From positions 1-64,000 of the forward strand of contig DASUWK010000031.1 in assembly GCA_036378435.1 (NCBI GenBank): 64,000 nucleotides of DNA, in the 5' to 3' direction. Position 1 is the stretch's first letter. The number at the start of each line of letters is the position of its first letter. The stretch is from DASUWK01 sp036378435 (GTDB taxonomy: Bacteria; Chloroflexota; Dormibacteria; Dormibacterales; Dormibacteraceae). Shown here piece by piece: positions 58,970 to 64,000 of the stretch. Below the pieces are notes generated by a model. It saw only the letters and a program-made list of their open reading frames with translations, ran no database searches and had not been told where the DNA came from. The position numbers and the translations under genes are program-made.

Positions 58970-59950
58970 CTAGTCGTCGTAGGACAGCTGGGGCACGAAT
59001 TCACGTTCCACGAGCTGCCCCACGATCCCGGAGGCGCTCTGCCCCTGCATCTCAGCGCTGGGGCGGAGGATCAGACGGTGCGCCAGCACGGAATGCGCCA
59101 GCGCCTTGACGTCGTCGGGCAGCGCGAACTCACGCCCGTCCAGCGACGCCCGAGCCTGCGTCGCCTGGAAGAGGTTGAGGCTGCCCCGCGTGGACGCGCC
59201 GAGGGCGATGTCGGGATGGTTCCGCGTTCTCTCGACCAGGCGGGCGATGTACTCCCGCAGCTCGGGCTTCACCCAGACGGCGCGCACCGCCTGCTGGGCC
59301 AGGCGCAGCTCGCTCGGCGACACGACCGGCTCGAGCTCGTCCAGCGGTGATTCGATGCGGGGCCGGCCCATCAGGTCGGCCTCCTGCTCGGCGGTCAGGT
59401 AGCCGAGCCGCACTTTCATCATGAAGCGGTCCAGCTGCGCCTCCGGCAGCGGATAGGTGCCGGCGTACTCGACCGGGTTCTGCGTCGCCATGACCAGGAA
59501 CGGGCGCGGCAGCTCGTGCGTCTCGCCGTCGATCGTGACCTGACGCTCCTCCATCGCTTCCAGCAACGCCGACTGCGTCTTCGGCGTAGCGCGGTTGATC
59601 TCGTCGGCCAGCAGGATCTGCGCGAACACCGGGCCGGGCCGGAACTCGAAGTCAGACTCGCGCTGGTTGTAGGCGCGGACGCCCGTCACGTCCGACGGCA
59701 GCAGGTCCGGCGTGAACTGGACGCGACGGAATGTGCAGTCCAGCGAGCGGGCCAGGGACTTGGCCAGCATCGTCTTGCCGACCCCGGGCACGTCCTCGAT
59801 CAGAAGGTGCCCTTCGCAGAGCAGCGCGATCAGGCTGAGCCTGACCTCGTCCTGCTTCCCGATGATGGCGCGGCCGACGTTCTCGACGATCGCGTCACCG
59901 ACGCGCTTGACGGTTTCGACCGCGGCCGCGCGCTCCGAGTCGCCGCTCAC
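58970..59950 (-). CDS. MoxR-family AAA+ ATPase
   Basis: 326 residues. Walker A EDVPGVGKTMLAKSLA (about 53-66), Walker B LLADEINRATPKTQSALLEA (about 113) with MEERQVTIDG, sensor-1 MATQNPVEYAGTYPLPEAQL and lid motifs in the C-terminal third. MoxR ATPases act as chaperones for complex assembly. GTG start; CATAAT lies on the minus strand about 20 bases upstream with a GAGGG ribosome site. First gene of the three-gene operon. Confidence 0.93.
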   Translation of the reverse strand: MSGDSERAAAVETVKRVGDAIVENVGRAIIGKQDEVRLSLIALLCEGHLLIEDVPGVGKTMLAKSLARSLDCTFRRVQFTPDLLPSDVTGVRAYNQRESDFEFRPGPVFAQILLADEINRATPKTQSALLEAMEERQVTIDGETHELPRPFLVMATQNPVEYAGTYPLPEAQLDRFMMKVRLGYLTAEQEADLMGRPRIESPLDELEPVVSPSELRLAQQAVRAVWVKPELREYIARLVERTRNHPDIALGASTRGSLNLFQATQARASLDGREFALPDDVKALAHSVLAHRLILRPSAEMQGQSASGIVGQLVEREFVPQLSYDD

Positions 59951-60001
59951 GGCCGTGCCCTCACGTCCGGATTATGCCTTTTGGCGATCGTGAGGGCCGA
60001 T

Positions 60002-60031
60002 TTGACACTTCCCTCGAGCCATTGCTATGGT
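60002..60031 (+). promoter_or_regulatory. Promoter of the LysM-CHAP gene
   Basis: TTGACA (60002-60007) and TATGGT (60026-60031) with an 18-base spacer. The start of transcription would be near 60038, leaving a leader of about 80 bases before the ATG. Confidence 0.5.
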
Positions 60032-60044
60032 CCCCAAGGGTCAG

Positions 60045-60065
60045 GGGCCCAGATTTCTTGGGCCC
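60045..60065 (+). promoter_or_regulatory. Hairpin in the LysM-CHAP leader
   Basis: GGGCCCA-GATTTCT-TGGGCCC, a perfect 7-pair stem with a 7-base loop, lies at the 5' end of the predicted leader. There is no U-tract. The leader is too short for a ydaO-type riboswitch, so the hairpin may simply stabilise the mRNA or hold a protein site. Confidence 0.4.
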
Positions 60066-60117
60066 GCAAGCGGGGGTAGAGCTTCTGTCAGTCCGACATC
60101 GTTACGTCACGCACGCC

Positions 60118-60975
60118 ATGGTGCTGCTGGTCGTCTTGGCCTTGTCCGGCTATGCGACGTTGAACCGCCAGCTGCCGGCGGGCGTGCTGCGGTTCGGCGT
60201 TGTCAACGCCGAAGGCCTGGTGCTCGGCCAGGGCGGCACGATCGGTGGTGTGGACCTCGGCCGGCTCTCGACGATCATCACGCCCTTCGGCGTTCCGACG
60301 GGGCCATACGTGGAGCACCACCCGCTCGTCTACGTCTACGCCAAGGGCGACACGCTGGCGAGTGTCGCCGGCCGCTTCGGCGTGACGGTCGAGCAGCTGC
60401 GGTGGTCCAACCCTTTCACGTTCGCCCGCGCCGCGAAGCCGGGTGACCACCTCACCGTCCCGCCGGTGCCGGGGGTCGTGATCACGGTGCAGGCCGGCGA
60501 CGACCTCGCCGACATCGCGCGCGTCTTTCATCTCAACCCCACCGCCATCTCGGACTTCAACTACCTGCACGGCGCCGTGACGCCGGGCACGCAGCTGATC
60601 CTGCCGGGCGCGACCCAGCCCGACCTGACGCTGCCGTTGGTGCACGGCATGTCAGGCGTCGCGGCGGTCACCGACCACTTCCCGTACGGCCAGTGCACCT
60701 GGTACGTCGCGAGCCGGCGCCCCGTCCCCTGGAACGGCGACGCCGGCGACTGGTTCGCCGCGGCGCAGAACCTGGGCTGGCCGACGGGCCAGATCCCACA
60801 GGTGGGCGCGATCATGGTCACCTGGGAGTCCTGGTACGGCCACGTCGCCTACGTCGAGCGCGTCAACCCGGACGGCTCGTGGGTGGTGTCGGAGATGAAC
60901 TACGCCGGCTGGGGCGAGGTCGACCAGCGGACGATCAAACCGGGCAGCCTCCCCCTCATCGGCTTCATCTACTAG
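60118..60975 (+). CDS. LysM-CHAP cell-wall hydrolase
   Basis: 285 residues. An N-terminal signal or anchor helix (MVLLVVLALSGYATL) is followed by two LysM domains (VYAKGDTLASVAGRFGVTVE about 70; VQAGDDLADIARVFHLNPTA about 123) and a CHAP domain with YGQCTWYVASRRP (catalytic Cys about 200) and WYGHVAYVERVNPDG (His about 238). It would bind peptidoglycan and cut peptide cross-links. ATG 60118 is chosen because it starts right at the hydrophobic segment; longer versions begin before the predicted transcript. Divergent from the MoxR operon. Confidence 0.88.
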   Translation: MVLLVVLALSGYATLNRQLPAGVLRFGVVNAEGLVLGQGGTIGGVDLGRLSTIITPFGVPTGPYVEHHPLVYVYAKGDTLASVAGRFGVTVEQLRWSNPFTFARAAKPGDHLTVPPVPGVVITVQAGDDLADIARVFHLNPTAISDFNYLHGAVTPGTQLILPGATQPDLTLPLVHGMSGVAAVTDHFPYGQCTWYVASRRPVPWNGDAGDWFAAAQNLGWPTGQIPQVGAIMVTWESWYGHVAYVERVNPDGSWVVSEMNYAGWGEVDQRTIKPGSLPLIGFIY

Positions 60976-60992
60976 AAGTCGCCGCCCCGGGC

Positions 60993-61946
60993 TCAGCCCG
61001 CGGTCTCTTCCTCGTCCACGAGCCGCAGCACGCCTGCGCGCTGCAGCCCCAGGTGCCGCGCGAAGAAGCCGGCGATCCTCTCCATGTAGAGATTGCGGTC
61101 CGCGAAGTACGCGCCCACGTGCTGCGCGCCCTGCACGATCCAGATCTCTCGCGGACCTCGATACGCGTCGTAAAGCCGGCGCGAGTGCTGCACCGATGTG
61201 ACCGCATCGGCCCCACCGTGAATGAAGAACAGCGGGCGCGGTTCGAGCGCGCTCAGCACGGACAGCGGCAGAGAGTCCCAGAGCCGAGCTCCTGAGCGGA
61301 GTCGAAGCCAGAGCGCGGCCAGGCGCACAACGGGGCCGCCTGGGAGCAAGGCATGTCGGCGGACGTTCTCCTCGAGCAGCGTCCGGACGTCGCTGAAGGG
61401 CGAGTCGAGGACCATCGCCTCGACGGCCGGCTCGCCCGCGGCGGCCAGCATCGACGTGACCGCCCCCATCGAGTACCCCAGCAAGCCGATCCGGGCGCCC
61501 TTGATCCGCTTCTGCGCGTAGGCGATGGTGGTCTGGAGCTCGTTCACCTCGCGGACGCCCATCGTCACCGTCGCCCGGTCGGCTCCGGGCGTGCCGCGCG
61601 CGGCGTAGAGGAAGACGTTGAACCCCTTGCGCCAAAGGGCGGTGGAGGCGCCGAGCAGGTCCTGACGGTGCTGCTTGTGGCCGCAGGAGACGACGATCGC
61701 CTGCTGGGACCCCGGCTGGCGCAGGAACCAGACTCCGAACTGCAGGCCGTCGGGGGTGACGAGCTCGACGTCCTCGTAGTCCGCCTGGAACTCCCAGGGC
61801 GTGTATGCGAAGTCGTCGAGAAAGCCCGGGCGCAGCGGCACGAAAAGACGGCGGTAGAGCACGACGCAGACCGTCAGAAAGAAGGCCACGAAGGCCGCGA
61901 CGATGAGGACCAAAACCGAGAAGAACATCGGGTCCGCCAGCCCCAA
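60993..61946 (-). CDS. Membrane-anchored alpha/beta hydrolase
   Basis: 317 residues. One N-terminal membrane helix (about 8-30), then an alpha/beta hydrolase fold: SCGHKQHRQDLLGAS (oxyanion loop), LLGYSMGAVTSMLAA (nucleophile Ser about 150), FIHGGADAVTS (Asp about 240) and GAQHVGAY (His about 273). The pattern resembles the S15/BAAT and FrsA-type serine hydrolases. Substrate unknown. TTG 61946 or ATG 61928 as start. It follows the adenosyltransferase gene by 2 bases. Confidence 0.82.
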   Translation of the reverse strand: MGLADPMFFSVLVLIVAAFVAFFLTVCVVLYRRLFVPLRPGFLDDFAYTPWEFQADYEDVELVTPDGLQFGVWFLRQPGSQQAIVVSCGHKQHRQDLLGASTALWRKGFNVFLYAARGTPGADRATVTMGVREVNELQTTIAYAQKRIKGARIGLLGYSMGAVTSMLAAAGEPAVEAMVLDSPFSDVRTLLEENVRRHALLPGGPVVRLAALWLRLRSGARLWDSLPLSVLSALEPRPLFFIHGGADAVTSVQHSRRLYDAYRGPREIWIVQGAQHVGAYFADRNLYMERIAGFFARHLGLQRAGVLRLVDEEETAG

Positions 61947-61948
61947 TG

Positions 61949-62539
61949 TTACCCCCGGCCGGACGGCCCCTCTTTCGCCGTGGCCGCCCTCTGCCCGGCC
62001 TTCGACTCTTCGTACCGGGCAAGCACGAAGAGCAGCAGGCTGAGCCGGTTCAGCCAGGCGCGGACGTCCGCGCTCACGTCCGGCTCGGCTCTCGCGAGCG
62101 CGACGACACGTCGCTCAGCCCGCCGGGCGACGGTGCGCGCGACGTCCAGCGCGGCGCTGCCGGGTGTGGCTCCGGGCAGCACGAACTCCCGCGGCATCGG
62201 CGCCGCCGCCTCGAGCTCAGAGGTCAGCTCTGCAAGGCGCTCGATGTCCGCCTGTCCGAACCTCGCGAACCTCCCGGCCTGGTCGGGGTTGGTGGCCAGC
62301 TCGGCGCCCAATCTGTAGAGCTCGCGCTGCAGGTCCTCGCACACCTCGCGCGTGCGCGCGTCGGTGGCGAGAGCGCGCGCCAGCCCGAGAGCGCTGGAGG
62401 TCTCGTCGACGGTCCCGTAAGCCTCGATGCGGGCGTCGTCCTTCGGCGCGCGACCGCCGCCGAGCAGCCCGGTGCTGCCGTCGTCTCCCCCGCCGGTCAG
62501 GTCGACCAGCCGCTTGCCGGTGCGCGAGCCGCGTGCCAC
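61949..62539 (-). CDS. PduO-type cob(I)alamin adenosyltransferase
   Basis: 196 residues. TGGGDDGSTGLLGGGRAPKD (P-loop-like ATP motif, about 15-34), RIEAYGTVDETSSALGLARA and the C-terminal FVLPGATPGSAALDVARTVA with RRAERRVVAL and NRLSLLLFVLAR fit the PduO class. It transfers the adenosyl group from ATP to cob(I)alamin, making coenzyme B12. No B12-dependent mutase is in the window. First gene of a two-gene operon with the hydrolase. Confidence 0.93.
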   Translation of the reverse strand: MARGSRTGKRLVDLTGGGDDGSTGLLGGGRAPKDDARIEAYGTVDETSSALGLARALATDARTREVCEDLQRELYRLGAELATNPDQAGRFARFGQADIERLAELTSELEAAAPMPREFVLPGATPGSAALDVARTVARRAERRVVALARAEPDVSADVRAWLNRLSLLLFVLARYEESKAGQRAATAKEGPSGRG

Positions 62540-62596
62540 GCGCCGACGTTAACAGCCTGGGTTGGCGCCGCCCGCCGTCGGTGCCAGCCTGCGCGC

Positions 62597-62701
62597 ATGT
62601 CACGCATCTGCCCGGACCACCCCGACTACGACGGCACCGGCGACCCGCCCGACCCCGAATGCCAGGACTGCCAGGACCTCAAAGAGGAGGTGGGCGGCTA
62701 G
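62597..62701 (+). CDS. Small acidic Cys-containing protein (34 aa)
   Basis: MSRICPDHPDYDGTGDPPDP, then ECQDC and an acidic tail. Three Cys and one His could bind a metal, and Pro/Asp content is high. It lies in the gap between the adenosyltransferase and phosphofructokinase genes, which both read the other way. No ribosome site or -10 box was found, so the case rests on the Cys pattern. The GC-rich hairpin beyond it could end its transcript. Confidence 0.4.
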   Translation: MSRICPDHPDYDGTGDPPDPECQDCQDLKEEVGG

Positions 62702-62725
62702 CCCAGAGCAGCAACGTTGCAATAA

Positions 62726-62744
62726 GGCCCGGCTTTGCCGGGCC
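62726..62744. terminator. GC-rich hairpin between small ORF and phosphofructokinase gene
   Basis: GGCCCGGC-TTT-GCCGGGCC, 8 pairs. On the minus strand it is followed by TTATTGC. A second imperfect stem (GCGGGAGGAA with TTCCTTCCGC, about 62800-62826) lies closer to the phosphofructokinase stop. One of the two probably ends that transcript. Confidence 0.5.
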
Positions 62745-62833
62745 GTGTGAGTCGCTGATCCTGGCACGCGCCAGCCAATGCGTGTTCCCGGGAAGAGGGC
62801 CCGCGGGAGGAACCTGGGTTCCTTCCGCGCCTT

Positions 62834-63871
62834 CTAGGTGAAGACGCCGGCGAGCTCGTAGAGCTCGCGCGGCACACGCCGCTGCTCCGCGACCACCGCC
62901 GCGATGGGGACGATCTCGATGTCCCCATCCCGGCGGATGGGGATCATCCCGCCGCGCCGCTCGACCAGCAGGTCGACGGCCGCGACCCCGAGGCGCGTCG
63001 CCCAGATCCGGTCGACCGGGGACGGCGAGCCGCCGCGCTGGAGATGCCCGAGCACGGTGACCCGGGTCTCAAACCCCGTCTCCTGCTCGATCCGCTTGGA
63101 CAGCGCGTCGCCGACGCCCAGGTTGGCGAGCCGGACGTGGCCGAATGCGTCCACGTTCTGGTCCGCCTCGCCGTCGGTGGGCACCAGGTCGGGCATGTGG
63201 ATGCCCTCCGCGACCACGATGATGCTGAAGTCCTTGCCGTCGCCCCGGCGCCGGTAGAGGTGCTCGACGACCTGCTCGAGGGTCACCGGGAACTCGGGGA
63301 TGACGATCATGTCCGCCCCACCGGCGAGGCCTCCGACCATCGCGACCCAGCCCGTGTCGCGGCCCATTACCTCCACGACCATCACGCGGTGATGGGCGCT
63401 GGCAGTCGTGTGCAGGCGGTCGAGCGCTTCCACCACGACCCCCACCGCGGTGTCGAAGCCGATGCAGAACTCGGTGGCCGAGAGGTCGTTGTCGATCGTC
63501 TTGGGCACGCCGACGACGGGGAAGCCGCCCTCGTGCAGCGCCGCCGCGACCGACAGCGTGTCGTCGCCGCCGATGGCGACCAGGCCGTCGATTCCGTGCT
63601 TCTTCAAGGTGGCGCCCACCCGCTTGACGCCGTCCTTCTCCTTGAGCGGGTTGGTCCGCGAGGTGCCGAGGATCGTGCCGCCCTGGGGCAGGATGCCGCG
63701 CACCGAGTTGGGGAGCAGCTCCTCCACGTCGCCGGCGCCGATGCATCCCGCCCAGCCGTTGCGGATGCCGCTCACGCGGTGCCCGAGCTGGAACGAACGC
63801 CTGCACACGGCGCGAATCGCCGCGTTCAGGCCAGGTGCGTCGCCGCCGCCGGTGAGAACTCCAATTCGCAC
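62834..63871 (-). CDS. pfp: 6-phosphofructokinase, predicted pyrophosphate-dependent
   Basis: 345 residues. GVLTGGGDAPGLNAAIRAV (about 3), IAIGGDDTLSVAAAL-type phosphate site (Asp-Asp-Thr, about 98-106), VPKTIDNDLSATEF (about 121) and VMGRDTGWVAM. Asp after GGD and Lys in PKTIDND are the residues that favour pyrophosphate over ATP as donor (ATP enzymes read GGDGS and PGTIDND). It interconverts fructose 6-phosphate and fructose 1,6-bisphosphate, reversibly if PPi is used. GTG start with AAGGA 7 bases upstream. Donor assignment is inferred from these residues only. Confidence 0.9.
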   Translation of the reverse strand: MRIGVLTGGGDAPGLNAAIRAVCRRSFQLGHRVSGIRNGWAGCIGAGDVEELLPNSVRGILPQGGTILGTSRTNPLKEKDGVKRVGATLKKHGIDGLVAIGGDDTLSVAAALHEGGFPVVGVPKTIDNDLSATEFCIGFDTAVGVVVEALDRLHTTASAHHRVMVVEVMGRDTGWVAMVGGLAGGADMIVIPEFPVTLEQVVEHLYRRRGDGKDFSIIVVAEGIHMPDLVPTDGEADQNVDAFGHVRLANLGVGDALSKRIEQETGFETRVTVLGHLQRGGSPSPVDRIWATRLGVAAVDLLVERRGGMIPIRRDGDIEIVPIAAVVAEQRRVPRELYELAGVFT

Positions 63872-64000
63872 GACTTGTCCTTAAACAGCTTAGTTTCGGG
63901 CCTCCCTGCGATAAGCTGCGGCCGCTCCGTCAACGCAAGGGAGACCCCTCGCCGGCGTCAGACCCTATGTAAAAACGGGCAGGGGATTGGTGAAGTTCAG
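63872..64000. other. Right-edge intergenic region
   Basis: Holds the ribosome site of the phosphofructokinase gene and its probable promoter. No further gene begins within the remaining bases; TATGTA (near 63967) could be a plus-strand -10 box for a gene beyond the edge. Confidence 0.4.

Noticed and set aside
60032..60117. ydaO-type c-di-AMP riboswitch upstream of the LysM-CHAP gene
   Set aside because: The leader is only about 80 bases and shows one simple hairpin without the conserved riboswitch core.
62834..63871. ATP-dependent PfkA
   Set aside because: Active-site residues read GGDDT and PKTIDND, the pattern of PPi-type enzymes.

Overview
The window is one high-GC (about 70%) bacterial chromosome segment of densely packed genes in short operons. 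Many neighbouring genes overlap by 4 bases (ATGA or GTGA). Single genes often begin 6-9 bases after a TANNNT-type -10 box, which suggests leaderless mRNAs. Gene content (glcDEF, FHA/PP2C signalling, MoxR-DUF58-transglutaminase, benzoate-CoA-ligase-type enzyme, PPi-type phosphofructokinase, H+-pyrophosphatase) fits a soil-type actinobacterial or Chloroflexota/Dormibacterota-like aerobe. There is no rRNA or other marker to fix the phylum.

Layout. Positions 1-13.7 kb look like the end of an integrated mobile element. A giant RHS/YD-repeat surface or toxin-delivery protein runs off the left edge. It is followed by a ribbon-helix-helix accessory protein, a MobF (TrwC-type) relaxase-helicase, an XRE regulator, a divergent HTH protein and a tyrosine integrase whose 5' end faces the 3' end of a CAU-anticodon tRNA gene, the likely attachment site. 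13.8-20.4 kb: MBL hydrolase, a LigB-like dioxygenase with a UroD/methyltransferase-like partner, and the glycolate oxidase operon glcDEF. 20.6-25.9 kb: PP2C phosphatase with FHA protein, a GH2-type glycosidase and a LOG-like protein. 25.9-26.2 kb: a promoter, structured RNA, mini-ORF and terminator unit upstream of a thioesterase. 26.7-33.2 kb: fused membrane/spermidine-synthase-like protein, DnaJ-like chaperone, metallophosphatase, DUF4097/DUF2089 pair, MFS transporter and an orphan E1-alpha. 33.2-37.5 kb: a leuBCD-type operon with a 2-isopropylmalate/homocitrate synthase-family enzyme. 37.5-40.5 kb: benzoate-CoA-ligase-like enzyme, coiled-coil protein and VOC protein. 40.5-41.7 kb: a DUF559/AbiEi-like gene bracketed by paired palindromes. 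41.7-50.4 kb: H+-pyrophosphatase, a STAND ATPase with a cyclic-nucleotide-binding domain, and a Gld-type ABC system. 50.4-55.4 kb: CinA-like protein, secreted propeller protein, SRPBCC protein and an enoyl-CoA/MaoC operon. 55.5-61 kb: MoxR-DUF58-transglutaminase operon divergent from a LysM-CHAP hydrolase. 61-64 kb: alpha/beta hydrolase, cobalamin adenosyltransferase and PPi-type phosphofructokinase.

The most unusual items are the structured RNA unit at 25.9-26.2 kb, the recurrent paired-palindrome repeats (three pairs, two flanking a nuclease-fold gene), the STAND-TPR-cNMP fusion with an unknown C-terminal domain, and the mobile element at the tRNA. All statements come from reading the sequence; no database search was possible.
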